NCBI GenBank assembly: GCA_035555855.1
Contig: DATMGD010000071.1
Span: 1-64,000, forward strand
Origin: Palsa-892 sp035555855
Lineage (GTDB): Bacteria > Pseudomonadota > Alphaproteobacteria > Rhizobiales > Xanthobacteraceae
Reading direction: 5' to 3'
Length of the DNA: 64,000 bases
Shown in pieces: positions 8,462-17,276 of this stretch. Numbering within the stretch: the first letter of the stretch is position 1; each line of letters opens with the position of its first letter. Made by a program: the position numbers and the translations under genes. Below the pieces are notes generated by a model. The model saw only the letters and a program-made list of their open reading frames with translations. It was not told the origin of the DNA and searched no databases.

Positions 8462-9763
8462 CTATTTCGCGATGATCGGCGCCGGTGCGGGGGTGGAATC
8501 GAAGTGATAACGCAGCGCCAGCGACACGATATGGTCGTAGGTCTTCGAGGTACCGACAAGCACCACACCGGCCGAGGGGAAATCCGGGTGCCCGGGAACG
8601 TAATTGATCGGCGAATTACCGAGCCATACGAAGCTGTAGCCGAGATCCATCGTCCATTTACGGTCGATCTGGTGCGTCGCGCCGAGCGAGAACCACCAGC
8701 GGTTATCGTCGGGGATCGAAACGTCGCGCACCCGGTCCGTCACCGGCGAGATTTCGTAGGCGATGCCGCCGCGCAAGGTCGTCTGGGCCGAATATTTGTA
8801 TTCGAGACCGCCCGCGAAGAACCAGCCGTCACGATAATTGAACGTGATGGTGTTGGCGCCCGGAAGCGGCGGAACACCGGAGAAGACGATATTCTGCAAG
8901 ACACTCCAGTTCGTCCACTCGACCGATGCGAGCGCCGTCCAGCGATCATCGATACGCTGCTTGATGCCGAGATTGACCTGATCGGGCGTCGTCGCGCCGC
9001 CCGAGACCGAATACTTGCCCGCTCCCGGAATGGGCGCCGGCAGGAAGAAGTCGCCGTCTAACGTCAGATTGACGCGCGACTTGTAACCGAGCGCGATTTC
9101 GGTTCCCGGCAAGGGCTTGTAGGTCAGGCCCGCCGACCAGCCGAAGGCAACATCGCTCAGGCTGTTGTAACCGGCGGTCGCCGCACTTGCGGGAAGCAAG
9201 GGCTCGCGATTGAACTTGCCGTTGAACGCCCACAGGATGCGCGGACCGGCCGCGATGCTGAGCTGCTCGTTGAATTTGTAGCCGATGACCGGATTGAAAT
9301 CGATCGTCTTGAGCCGCGCCTCGTTGGTGTAAATCGATCCCGCCCATGGCGTGTTCGGATGCGTGCCGGAGCCGTAGGGCGCGGTGATCGAAAGACCGAC
9401 ATACCAGTTCGGATTGATCTTGTAGGCGAAGTACGAGGTCGGGATGTAAGCGAACTCGCCGATATTGCCTGACGAACCCGACAACGGGCCGACCGCGTTG
9501 GTATGGATCTCGGTGCTCGGGAAGAATAATGAGAGATGCGTCTCCATATCCATGCCGTTGGTCTGCGTGACCGCCGCCGGATTCCAGAACATCGCCGAGA
9601 GGCCCATGCTCGATGTGCCCTCGCCCGCGAACGACATGCCCTGACCGGATGCCGACTGCTCGCGGATCGCGATACCGCCCGCGTTTGCGGTTTGCATGCT
9701 TATGACCAGCACACCAAACGTCGCGCTCGCCAGCAGCAAGCCTTGTAATTTCTGCCTTGTCAT
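8462..9763 (-). CDS. OmpP1/FadL family outer-membrane transport protein
   Basis: This 433-residue outer-membrane beta-barrel is for hydrophobic compounds such as long-chain fatty acids or aromatics. A signal peptide ends at about residue 28 (TANA/GGIA), followed by the family's plug region (REQSASGQGMSFAGEG) and the NPA motif (MFWNPAAVT) at about residue 60. The rest alternates aromatic and polar residues as barrel strands do. The ATG at 9763 has a very strong GGGGGG ribosome site nine bases upstream. It is monocistronic with its own terminator. The transported compound cannot be deduced. Confidence 0.9.
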   Translation of the reverse strand: MTRQKLQGLLLASATFGVLVISMQTANAGGIAIREQSASGQGMSFAGEGTSSMGLSAMFWNPAAVTQTNGMDMETHLSLFFPSTEIHTNAVGPLSGSSGNIGEFAYIPTSYFAYKINPNWYVGLSITAPYGSGTHPNTPWAGSIYTNEARLKTIDFNPVIGYKFNEQLSIAAGPRILWAFNGKFNREPLLPASAATAGYNSLSDVAFGWSAGLTYKPLPGTEIALGYKSRVNLTLDGDFFLPAPIPGAGKYSVSGGATTPDQVNLGIKQRIDDRWTALASVEWTNWSVLQNIVFSGVPPLPGANTITFNYRDGWFFAGGLEYKYSAQTTLRGGIAYEISPVTDRVRDVSIPDDNRWWFSLGATHQIDRKWTMDLGYSFVWLGNSPINYVPGHPDFPSAGVVLVGTSKTYDHIVSLALRYHFDSTPAPAPIIAK

Positions 9764-10125
9764 TGCGTATCCCCCCAAGAGCACAAGCGCACGAGTCGCG
9801 TAGCTTTGCTGTTGGTGAAATCGTGCCAGCGTTTGCGAGAGCCGCAATAGATCACCGCAAAATGGGGCAGCGTCCTTGACGTTATGGAACGTTGCGGAAT
9901 ATTTTCCGTGACACTGGAATTACATTTCCTTTTCATCGGGCTAACATGAAACGCTAAAAATCGGCGTCCCCCGACGTGATTTCGGACCGCTTGCGATTTT
10001 CTGAAAATGTGACAACCCTACAACAGGTGACGTAACGGCAACTTCGTGGCATCACCTCGTGGAACAACATCATCCCGCATGATCTAATTACCTTCCTGCA
10101 AATCATCCAACCTTGAGGAACGCTC
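9764..10125. promoter_or_regulatory. 362-base divergent intergenic region between fadL-type and FAH-family genes
   Basis: This region has no credible gene. It is more AT-rich than its surroundings and holds a sigma70-like pair on the plus strand (TTGACG at 9876-9881, TATTTT at 9900-9905, spacing 18). A small dyad CGGAA-N4-TTCCG at 9895-9908 overlaps the -10 element. The distance to the next plus-strand start (about 215 bases) implies a long leader if this promoter is real. The ribosome site GAGGAA for the FAH gene lies at its right end. Confidence 0.4.
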
Positions 10126-10977
10126 ATGAAGTTAGTGCGCTTCGGCCCTCCCGGCCGCGAGAAACCCGGCATCATCGACAAGGATGGCCATATTCGAAAT
10201 CTGTCGAAGGTCGTGCCCGACATCTCCGGCGCAACGCTTTCCGCGGCGGGCCTCGCCAAGATCAAAAAAGCCAAGATCGAGAAGCTGCCGAAGGTCCCGG
10301 GCAAGCCGCGTCTCGGCCCCTGCGTCGGCAATGTCCGTCACTTCATCGCGATCGGCCTGAACTACACCGATCACGCCGCCGAAGTCGGCATGCCGCTGCC
10401 GAAGGAGCCGATCATTTTCGCGAAAGCGCCGAACTCGATCTGCGGACCGAACGACAACGTCATCCAGCCAAAGGGTTCGATCAAGCTCGACTACGAAGTC
10501 GAGCTTTGCATCGTCATCGGCAAGCGCGCGCAATACATCAAGTCGCAGAAGGACGCGAAGAACTTCATCGCCGGCTACTGCATCTGCAACGACGTCTCCG
10601 AGCGCTCGTTCCAGATCGATCGCGGCGGCTCGCAATGGGACAAGGGCAAGGGCGCCGAGAATTTCGGTCCCGTCGGCCCGTGGCTTGTCACCCGCGACGA
10701 GGTCAAGAACGTCCAGAACCTCAAGATGTGGACGAACGTCAACGGCGAAAAGCGCCAGCACGGTTCGACCAAGACGATGATCTTCGGCGCCGAATATCTC
10801 GTCTGGTACTGCTCGCAGTTCTACGTGCTCGAGCCGGGCGATCTCATCACCACCGGCACGCCTCCCGGCGTCGCGCAGGGCATGAAGCCGCCGAAATTCC
10901 TTAAGCCCGGCGACGTCGTCACCATGGGCATCGAAGGTCTCGGCGAACAGCGCCAGAAGATCGTCAAGGCGAAGTAA
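10126..10977 (+). CDS. Fumarylacetoacetate hydrolase family protein
   Basis: This 283-residue enzyme of the FAH superfamily cleaves or hydrates 2-oxo acids such as acylpyruvates, or acts as a ureidoglycolate-lyase-like enzyme. The N-terminal small domain (1 to about 70) is followed by the FAH fold starting at the GLNYTDHAAEVGMPLP motif. Metal ligands fit the E-x-E pair in LDYEVELCIVIG (about 126/128) and the Asp of NDVSER (about 157). The GDLITTGTPPGV motif near 245 is characteristic of the family. GAGGAA precedes the ATG. Many substrates are possible, and the neighbours give no pathway clue. Confidence 0.88.
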   Translation: MKLVRFGPPGREKPGIIDKDGHIRNLSKVVPDISGATLSAAGLAKIKKAKIEKLPKVPGKPRLGPCVGNVRHFIAIGLNYTDHAAEVGMPLPKEPIIFAKAPNSICGPNDNVIQPKGSIKLDYEVELCIVIGKRAQYIKSQKDAKNFIAGYCICNDVSERSFQIDRGGSQWDKGKGAENFGPVGPWLVTRDEVKNVQNLKMWTNVNGEKRQHGSTKTMIFGAEYLVWYCSQFYVLEPGDLITTGTPPGVAQGMKPPKFLKPGDVVTMGIEGLGEQRQKIVKAK

Positions 10978-10995
10978 CAGCGCCTCGATTTCGCA

Positions 10996-11766
10996 TCAAA
11001 CGCTCGCGGTCGCTCCGGCGGCGGCGAGCGTTTCCTTTTTGGTCGCATGCAGATCGTACCAGGCGTTCGAAAGCCCGAACTTCGCCCGGCGAAGCTGTTC
11101 GTAAAGATCGGATATCCGTTTGACTTCTTCATACGGAATCCAGCGGTCGAACGGCAGATCGAGCCCGAACAATCCGCTCATATGGCCGGTGAATTGCGTC
11201 TCGAAAAAATTTCCCTCGCGAGCAGGATTAGGCGAGACGATCTCGTTGTGCAGCGCCTGATTGACGAACTGAAAACGATCGTAGCCCGCTTCGCGGAAAT
11301 GATCGACGATCTTCCGGTCACTGTCCTCACACGAAACGAAAGCCGGCAATGAAGTCTGCTTGGCGAGTTGCTCGCTGAAGATCGCGTCGGCGCCTTCGAT
11401 ATCGCACTTAATATAATAAGGCACGCCGAGCTTCTCGAACATATCCGCGAGCGTGATCGTCGGCACCTTGATCTCGCGCGTCTCGTGCGCACCCTTCTCC
11501 GCCCATTTCTTCTGGATGCTGCTCCAGTCGTCTTTTTTGGCGTTCACATAAAAGGAAATCGACTCGCCGCTCTTGTGCCAGAGCGCCATCGAAACGATAC
11601 CGAGTCTGCCCTCCTGCTCGGCCGCGAGGAGAGTCGGGTTTCTGCGGGCACGCACGATCATGCCGGGGTTGGCCTCCAGCGCGATCACCTTGAAACCCTT
11701 GTTCAGGTAATACTCGGCGTCATATCCGCGGTGCAGGCCGAGGTCATAAATCAGGTGACGATCCAA
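10996..11766 (-). CDS. FkbM family S-adenosylmethionine-dependent methyltransferase
   Basis: This 256-residue methyltransferase probably O-methylates a sugar or polysaccharide. The SAM-binding region is at its start (IYDLGLHRGYDAEYYL, then VIALEANP), and IKCDIEGAD near residue 130 is the FkbM-type acidic motif. I chose a TTG at 11766 because a strong AGGGGGAG site lies five bases upstream and the SAM motif starts four residues in. An ATG at 11856 would add 30 residues without recognisable homology and with no good ribosome site. Its last codons double as part of the terminator of the convergent FAH gene. Confidence 0.75.
   Translation of the reverse strand: MDRHLIYDLGLHRGYDAEYYLNKGFKVIALEANPGMIVRARRNPTLLAAEQEGRLGIVSMALWHKSGESISFYVNAKKDDWSSIQKKWAEKGAHETREIKVPTITLADMFEKLGVPYYIKCDIEGADAIFSEQLAKQTSLPAFVSCEDSDRKIVDHFREAGYDRFQFVNQALHNEIVSPNPAREGNFFETQFTGHMSGLFGLDLPFDRWIPYEEVKRISDLYEQLRRAKFGLSNAWYDLHATKKETLAAAGATASV
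10998..11040 (+). terminator. Terminator of the FAH-family gene, embedded in the fkbM-type coding end
   Basis: Ten-base arms at 10998-11007 (AAACGCTCGC) and 11024-11033 enclose a 16-base loop and are followed by CCTTTTT on the plus strand. The stem lies inside the last 15 codons of the convergent methyltransferase gene, so the two genes share this DNA. Confidence 0.55.
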
Positions 11767-11872
11767 TGCCGCTCCCCCTGGCCGTTTTCTTGGGTCACTT
11801 CTTTGGGCCGAATCGCACGCCAGCCGGGATGATGTTTCGGCCTTTGCGAATACCATGCAACCCGGAAGGCCG

Positions 11873-12688
11873 TTATCGGCCCGGCTTCTTCCAGAGCGCG
11901 TGGAAGTGATGCACCGGGCCGTGGCCCTCGCCGATTTCGATCTCGCCGGACGCTGCAATCGCCTCGCTGACATATTTCTTGCCGAGCGCCACTGCGTCAT
12001 GCAGCGACATGCCGCGCGCAAGTTCCGCGGCAATGGCGGAAGAGAGCGTGCAACCGGTGCCGTGGGTATTCTTCGTCGCAATCCGCGGCGCGGCAAAACG
12101 GCGTATGCCGCCCTGCTCGATTAGAAGATCGACCGCCTCGCTGCCTTCAAAGTGTCCGCCCTTCACCAGCACCGCTTGCGCGCCGAGTTTCAGGATCGCC
12201 GCGCCTTGCCGCGCCATCGCGGCTTCGTCTTTCGCTTCCGGCTCGCCGGAAAGCGCCGCCGCTTCGGGTAGATTGGGCGTGACAAGTAGCGCCAGCGGAA
12301 TGAGCTTCGCTTTCAGCGTGTCGATTGCATCGCGCTTCAGGAGAAGATCGCCGGAGGTCGCGACCATCACCGGGTCGAGCACGACATTCTTCGCCTTGTG
12401 CGTTTTCAGGCCTTCGGCCACCGCCTCGATGATGTCGGCGCGCGCCAGCATGCCGATCTTGGTCGCGTTGACTTTGAGATCCGAATAGACCGCATCCATT
12501 TGCTCGCGCACGAAAGCCGGCGCGACATCGAATATGCCGGTGACGCCCTTGGTGTTCTGCGCCGTAAGCGCCGCGATCACCGAAGCGCCATAGACCTCCA
12601 GCGCCGAGAAGGTCTTGAGGTCGGCCTGAATCCCGGCCCCGCCGCCTGAATCCGAGCCCGCAATGGTGAGCGCGATAGGTGTCGCCAT
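11873..12688 (-). CDS. thiD: Hydroxymethylpyrimidine/phosphomethylpyrimidine kinase
   Basis: This 271-residue ribokinase-fold enzyme phosphorylates HMP and HMP-phosphate to HMP-pyrophosphate for thiamine synthesis. It starts with the ThiD hallmark AGSDSGGGAGIQADLKTF, has the VLDPVMVATSGD segment near residue 105, and the anion-hole/catalytic region NTHGTGCTLSSA near 210 with the catalytic Asp replaced by Cys, as in ThiD. Length matches the family. No thiamine riboswitch or other thi gene is visible nearby, so this copy may serve salvage. Confidence 0.95.
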   Translation of the reverse strand: MATPIALTIAGSDSGGGAGIQADLKTFSALEVYGASVIAALTAQNTKGVTGIFDVAPAFVREQMDAVYSDLKVNATKIGMLARADIIEAVAEGLKTHKAKNVVLDPVMVATSGDLLLKRDAIDTLKAKLIPLALLVTPNLPEAAALSGEPEAKDEAAMARQGAAILKLGAQAVLVKGGHFEGSEAVDLLIEQGGIRRFAAPRIATKNTHGTGCTLSSAIAAELARGMSLHDAVALGKKYVSEAIAASGEIEIGEGHGPVHHFHALWKKPGR

Positions 12689-12700
12689 GAAGACGGCTTA

Positions 12701-12760
12701 GAGCATTCCCCGAAAAGTGGAAACCGCTTTTCCAGAAGGATTACGCGCTGCTAAAAGACC
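12701..12760. repeat. Degenerate Hyphomicrobiales intergenic repeat
   Basis: The segment beginning GAGCATTCCCCGAAAAGTGG and continuing with AAACCGCTTTTCC matches the dispersed intergenic palindromic element common in rhizobia and Bradyrhizobiaceae, with AAAAGTGGAAACCGCTTTT forming the imperfect dyad. It sits upstream of thiD, in the gap before the Lrp-type gene. Only one copy is in the window, so the repeat status rests on recognition. Confidence 0.5.
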
Positions 12761-12858
12761 GCCGCCTGCAATCAAGCCCGCTTCCCGCGCGCTTTGCCTA
12801 CTCTTGCCTCGCCCGCGGCTTTCTGGTTGCTTGCGACAAGGTTCATTCCGAGGGTTCG

Positions 12859-13095
12859 ATGATTCCGTTTTTCGTGCAGATCAAATGCAAGCTCGGCCAG
12901 GCATACGAGGTCGCGAACCGCATCGCCGATTCCGAAATCGCCTCGGAAATCTACTCGACCGCCGGCGATTATGATCTCCTGGTGAAGTTCTACGTCGATG
13001 AAGGCACCGACATCGGTCACTTCGTCACGCAAAAAGTGCAGACGGTGCCGGGCATCGAGCACACCCACACCATCGTCACGTTCAAAGCTTTTTAG
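12859..13095 (+). CDS. Stand-alone Lrp/AsnC ligand-binding (RAM) domain protein
   Basis: This 78-residue protein consists only of the ferredoxin-like ligand-binding domain of Lrp/AsnC regulators, with no helix-turn-helix. The pattern fits the RAM-domain core: FFVQIKCKLGQAYEVANRI, then SEIYSTAGDYDLLVKFYVD, and a final VPGIEHTHTIVTF strand. Such single-domain proteins form oligomers and bind amino acids, but their roles are poorly known. GAGGG precedes the ATG. It is convergent with the DMT permease, 11 bases apart. Confidence 0.88.
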   Translation: MIPFFVQIKCKLGQAYEVANRIADSEIASEIYSTAGDYDLLVKFYVDEGTDIGHFVTQKVQTVPGIEHTHTIVTFKAF

Positions 13096-13106
13096 TTCCC
13101 GAACCT

Positions 13107-14048
13107 CTAGAGCGCCGCGCTCGTCGGCGTTTCCGCCTCGCGCTCCCGCGTGCGGTCGATGTGCAACTTTCGCTCGCGATAGAGCACGAACAGTCCCGCA
13201 AGCACCACGATCGCGGCACCCGCCATTACGACAAGCTCCGGCACCTCGCCGAAAAAGGCGTAGCCGAGAATGATCGAGTAGATCATCGAGGTATAGGCGA
13301 AGGGCGCGACGGTACCGGCACCGGCATGGCGATAGCTTTCCGTCACGGTGATCTGGCCGATGCCGCCGAAAACGCCCGTCAGCACCAGGATCATCGCATC
13401 CCAACCTGACGGCACGACCCATCCCCAGAACATCGCAACGAGGCCGCTGAGCGTAGAGAGCACGGTGAAGGAGAACACCAGCGAAGCGGTCGTCTCCGTC
13501 GTCGCGAGCTGTCGCACCTGCGTCATCGCCGCCGAAACGAGAAACGCAGCGGAGAGCGCAAGGAGTGCGCCATAGGCGGCCACCGAATTCCACTCGCCTT
13601 TTCCCATGTGCGGCAACAACATCAGAAGGACGCCGGCGAAGCCGACAGCCACCGCAGCCCAGCGGAAACGGCGAACCTTCTCGCCGAGGAAAATCGCGGC
13701 AAGCGCAACATTAAAGAGTGGCGTCACGAAGTTGATCGCGGTCGCGTCGGCAAGCGGAATGCGCGACAGCGCGGCGAAATTGCAGAACATCGAACCGATA
13801 CCGGCGATCGCCCGCGTGACGTGGCGGATCGGCTTATGGAGCCTGAAGGCCTCATGCAGTTCGCCGCGCCATTGCAGCATGAAGATCAGCGGGACCAATC
13901 CGAACAGCGAGCGCGAGAACACGATCTCGCCGAGCGGGATCCGCTCGCCGAGCGAGCGGATCAACGCGGACATCAGCGTGAAGGCAAGCGTCGAGATCAG
14001 GATGAGCGCGATACCGAGATAAACGCCTTCAACCTTCCTGCGCTTCAT
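13107..14048 (-). CDS. DMT superfamily EamA-type permease
   Basis: This 313-residue inner-membrane protein has ten predicted spans in two EamA repeats (about residues 10-145 and 155-295), as in RhaT/YdcZ-like metabolite exporters. The segment LIRSLGERIPLGEIVFSRSLFGLVP is a common start of the first repeat, and PFAYTSMIYSIILGYAFFGE marks the end of the second. A basic cytoplasmic tail follows (RERKLHIDRTRERE). Substrate unknown. It is 40 bases downstream of the RND pump gene on the same strand, so it could be cotranscribed with it. Confidence 0.85.
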   Translation of the reverse strand: MKRRKVEGVYLGIALILISTLAFTLMSALIRSLGERIPLGEIVFSRSLFGLVPLIFMLQWRGELHEAFRLHKPIRHVTRAIAGIGSMFCNFAALSRIPLADATAINFVTPLFNVALAAIFLGEKVRRFRWAAVAVGFAGVLLMLLPHMGKGEWNSVAAYGALLALSAAFLVSAAMTQVRQLATTETTASLVFSFTVLSTLSGLVAMFWGWVVPSGWDAMILVLTGVFGGIGQITVTESYRHAGAGTVAPFAYTSMIYSIILGYAFFGEVPELVVMAGAAIVVLAGLFVLYRERKLHIDRTREREAETPTSAAL

Positions 14049-14088
14049 GATGGTCTTGCGGGGCCCTCGCCTGTTCTATGTCCGCCCG

Positions 14089-17000
14089 TTAGCGGCGGCG
14101 CTTGCCGGTTGCCTCTGCCGGTTTGCCGCGGGCCCGGAAACGCTCGGCGTGATCGGCGATCCAGCGGCAGACGATATAGAACACCGGTGTGAAGACGAGG
14201 CCGAAGAACGTGACGCCGATCATGCCGAAGAACACGGCAGTGCCGAGCGCCTGACGCAGCTCCGCGCCCGCGCCGGTCGCAACGACCAGCGGAAACACGC
14301 CGAGAACGAAGGCGAGCGAAGTCATCAGGATCGGCCGCAAGCGCAGATGCGCCGCTTCTTCCGCCGCCGCCCAGCGATCGCGCCCTTCGTCTTCAAGCTG
14401 CTTGGCGAACTCCACGATCAAAATGGCGTTCTTCGCCGCTAGGGCTATGAGCACGATGAATCCGACTTGCGTCAGGATGTTGTTGTCCTGCCCTCGTAAC
14501 GACACGCCGACGATCGCCGCGACAAGACACATCGGCACGATCATGACGATCGCAATGGGCAGCGTCAGGCTTTCGTATTGCGCAGCCAGCACCAGGAAGA
14601 CGAACACCACCGCGAGGATGAAGGCGAAGGCCGCCGTATTTCCCGCGCGGATCTGCTGGAAAGCCAACGTCGTCCACTCGTACGCAAAACCTTCGGGCAG
14701 CGTTTCCTTGGCGAGCTTCTCCATGATCTGGATCGCCTGACCCTGGGAATAGCCCGGCGCCGCGTTGCCATCGAGTTCGGACGCCGCGTAAAGATTGTAG
14801 CGCGGCACGCGATACGGGCCGGAAATATCCTGCACGGTCGTGAACGAGCCGAGCGGAACGGTCTCGCCCTGATTGTTGCGAACACGGATCCTCAGCACGT
14901 CCTCCGGTCCCATGCGATACGGGCTGTCTGCCTGCACCATGACGCGGAACGTCTTGCCGAGGAGGTTGAAGTCGTTGACGTAGGCCGAGCCGACATAAAC
15001 TTGCAGCGCCGAGAACACATCAGGCACCCTGACGCCGAGCAATTGCGCCTTGGCGCGGTCGATATCGAGATAAAGCTGCGGCGTCGAATTCTCGAACAGC
15101 GAGAACACTTGCGTCACGCCCGGCGTCTGCGCGGCGCGGCCCATCATGGCGTAGGTCGCTTGCAGTAGCGCGGCCGACCCCTGCCCCTGCCGGTCCTCGA
15201 TCATCATGCGGAAGCCGCCTGCGGTGCCGATACCGCGCACCGGCGGCGGCGAGACTGCAATCAGGAACGCCTCTTGAATCGAACTGAGGCGTTTGAGAAT
15301 TTCCTGCTGAATGGCCGTTGCCGACTGGCCGGGATGCTTCGCGCGCTCATCATAGGGCGCGAGCACCGTGAACATCGCGCCGGCGTTCGGCGCGTTGGTG
15401 AAGGTCGCACCCGAGAAGCCGACGACGTTCACGACATGCTCGACACCGGGAATATTCAGCACGATATCGGCCGCGCGGCGCATCACGTCGTCGGTACGCG
15501 AAATCGCGGCGCCGCCCGGCAATTGGCTGACGACGATCAGGTAGCCCTGATCCATCTGCGGGATGAACCCGACCGGCGTGCGGCGGAACTCGAAGCCGCC
15601 AAGCGCCAGCACGCCGCCATAGACGCACAACATGATAACGACCATGCGCACGGCCTTGGCCGTGAAGCGGCCGTAAGCGTGCGACATCTTGTCGAAGTAA
15701 TAGTTGAAGCCGTTGAAGAACCGCTTGACCGGCGCCATGAGGCCCTTGGGCTCTTCCTCTTTCTCGGTATGCGGCTTCAGCACCAGTGCGCACATCGCCG
15801 GCGAGAGTGTCAACGACACGACCAGCGAGATCACCGTCGCGCCCGCGATGGTGAGCGCGAATTGCTTGTAGAACTGGCCGGAAATGCCGGTGATGAAGGC
15901 GGACGGCACGAACACGGCGCACAGGACGAGCACGATCGCGACCAGCGCGCCGCCGACCTCGTCCATACTCTTTACCGCCGCATCGTGCGGCGACAGGCCG
16001 CGCTCGATATTGCGCTCGACGTTCTCGACCACGACGATCGCGTCATCCACCACGATGCCGATCGCGAGCACAAGACCGAATAGCGTCAGGTTGTTCAGCG
16101 TGAAGCCGAACACCGACATCACGAAGAACGTGCCGACCAGCGAGATCGGAATGGCGAGGAGCGGAATGATCGCCGCGCGCCAGGTCTGCAAGAACAGGAT
16201 GACGACGAGCACGACGAGGATGATCGCCTCGATCATCGTCTCCTGCACCGCGTTCACGGATTCGCGGATGAATTGCGTCGGGTTGTAGAGGATGCCGTAT
16301 TCCATATCGGCCGGAAACGACTCGGCGATCTTCTTCATCGTCTTTTCGACCGCATCGGCGGTCGCGAGCGCATTGGAGCCCGGCTGCTGGAACAGCGCGA
16401 TACCGACCGAGGGGTCGCGATCGCGGTAGAAGTTCGACGAATAGTCGAGGCCGTTGATTTCGACGCGCGCGACGTCCTTCAGCCGGACGATGGCGTTCGG
16501 CGTTTCCTTGACGACAATGTTGGAGAATTCCGCGGGATCGGAAAGCCGCCCTTGCGTCTGCACGGCAATCTGGAAAGCACGCTGATCCGGCATCGGCGGC
16601 GCGTTCAGAACGCCCGAGGCGACCTGCACGTTCTGTCCCTGGAGCGCGGCCACTACATCTGCGCCGGTAAGATTGAGGGTCTGCAACCGCTGCGGATCGA
16701 GCCAGACCCACATCGCATAATCGCGGCTGCCGAACACGGTGATCGAGCCGACGCCGTTGACGCGCGCGAGCTGATCCTTGATCTGCAGCGTTGCGTAATT
16801 CGAGATGAACAGCTGATCGCGCGTCTTGTTCGGCGAAACGAGGCTGATCACCATCATCAGGTCGGGCGAGGCTTTCGCGACGACGACGCCGATATTGCGA
16901 ACGTCCACCGGCAAGCGCGGTTGCGCGATCGCGACGCGGTTCTGCACCTGCACCTGCGCAATATCGAGATTGGTGCCGAGATCGAAGGTGACCGAAATCG

Positions 17001-17271
17001 TGAAGCGGCCGTCGGCCGTCGAGTTCGAGTACACATAAAGCATGTTCTCGACGCCGTTGATCTGGTCCTCGATCGGCGACACCACCGTTTTCGCCACAGT
17101 TTCCGCGCTCGCGCCGGGGTACTGACCGGTGACGGTGACAGTCGGCGGCGCGATTTCCGGATACTGGGCGACCGGCAGCCGCGAGAAGCTCACCGCGCCG
17201 ACGATCACGAAAACGATCGAGACGACGGCGGCGAAGATCGGGCGGTCGATGAAGAAATGCGAAATGCGCAT
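14089..17271 (-). CDS. RND multidrug efflux inner-membrane transporter (HAE1/AcrB type)
   Basis: This 1060-residue proton-driven efflux pump extrudes hydrophobic drugs across the envelope. The N-terminal MRISHFFIDRPIFAAVVSIV is the HAE1 signature. The proton-relay Asp pair is at D409/D410 (GIVVDDAIVVVENVERN), and two sets of membrane spans flank large periplasmic loops. The C-terminal half repeats the fold. It follows its membrane-fusion partner by five bases, with a GAAGAAG ribosome site inside that gene's end. No outer-membrane TolC/OprM-type factor or regulator is adjacent, so it must use one encoded elsewhere. Confidence 0.94.
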   Translation of the reverse strand: MRISHFFIDRPIFAAVVSIVFVIVGAVSFSRLPVAQYPEIAPPTVTVTGQYPGASAETVAKTVVSPIEDQINGVENMLYVYSNSTADGRFTISVTFDLGTNLDIAQVQVQNRVAIAQPRLPVDVRNIGVVVAKASPDLMMVISLVSPNKTRDQLFISNYATLQIKDQLARVNGVGSITVFGSRDYAMWVWLDPQRLQTLNLTGADVVAALQGQNVQVASGVLNAPPMPDQRAFQIAVQTQGRLSDPAEFSNIVVKETPNAIVRLKDVARVEINGLDYSSNFYRDRDPSVGIALFQQPGSNALATADAVEKTMKKIAESFPADMEYGILYNPTQFIRESVNAVQETMIEAIILVVLVVILFLQTWRAAIIPLLAIPISLVGTFFVMSVFGFTLNNLTLFGLVLAIGIVVDDAIVVVENVERNIERGLSPHDAAVKSMDEVGGALVAIVLVLCAVFVPSAFITGISGQFYKQFALTIAGATVISLVVSLTLSPAMCALVLKPHTEKEEEPKGLMAPVKRFFNGFNYYFDKMSHAYGRFTAKAVRMVVIMLCVYGGVLALGGFEFRRTPVGFIPQMDQGYLIVVSQLPGGAAISRTDDVMRRAADIVLNIPGVEHVVNVVGFSGATFTNAPNAGAMFTVLAPYDERAKHPGQSATAIQQEILKRLSSIQEAFLIAVSPPPVRGIGTAGGFRMMIEDRQGQGSAALLQATYAMMGRAAQTPGVTQVFSLFENSTPQLYLDIDRAKAQLLGVRVPDVFSALQVYVGSAYVNDFNLLGKTFRVMVQADSPYRMGPEDVLRIRVRNNQGETVPLGSFTTVQDISGPYRVPRYNLYAASELDGNAAPGYSQGQAIQIMEKLAKETLPEGFAYEWTTLAFQQIRAGNTAAFAFILAVVFVFLVLAAQYESLTLPIAIVMIVPMCLVAAIVGVSLRGQDNNILTQVGFIVLIALAAKNAILIVEFAKQLEDEGRDRWAAAEEAAHLRLRPILMTSLAFVLGVFPLVVATGAGAELRQALGTAVFFGMIGVTFFGLVFTPVFYIVCRWIADHAERFRARGKPAEATGKRRR

Positions 17272-17276
17272 TGGTC

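Noticed and set aside
9895..9908. CGGAA-N4-TTCCG as a firm operator of the FAH-family gene
   Set aside because: Five-base arms are expected by chance in a region this size, and there is no second copy.
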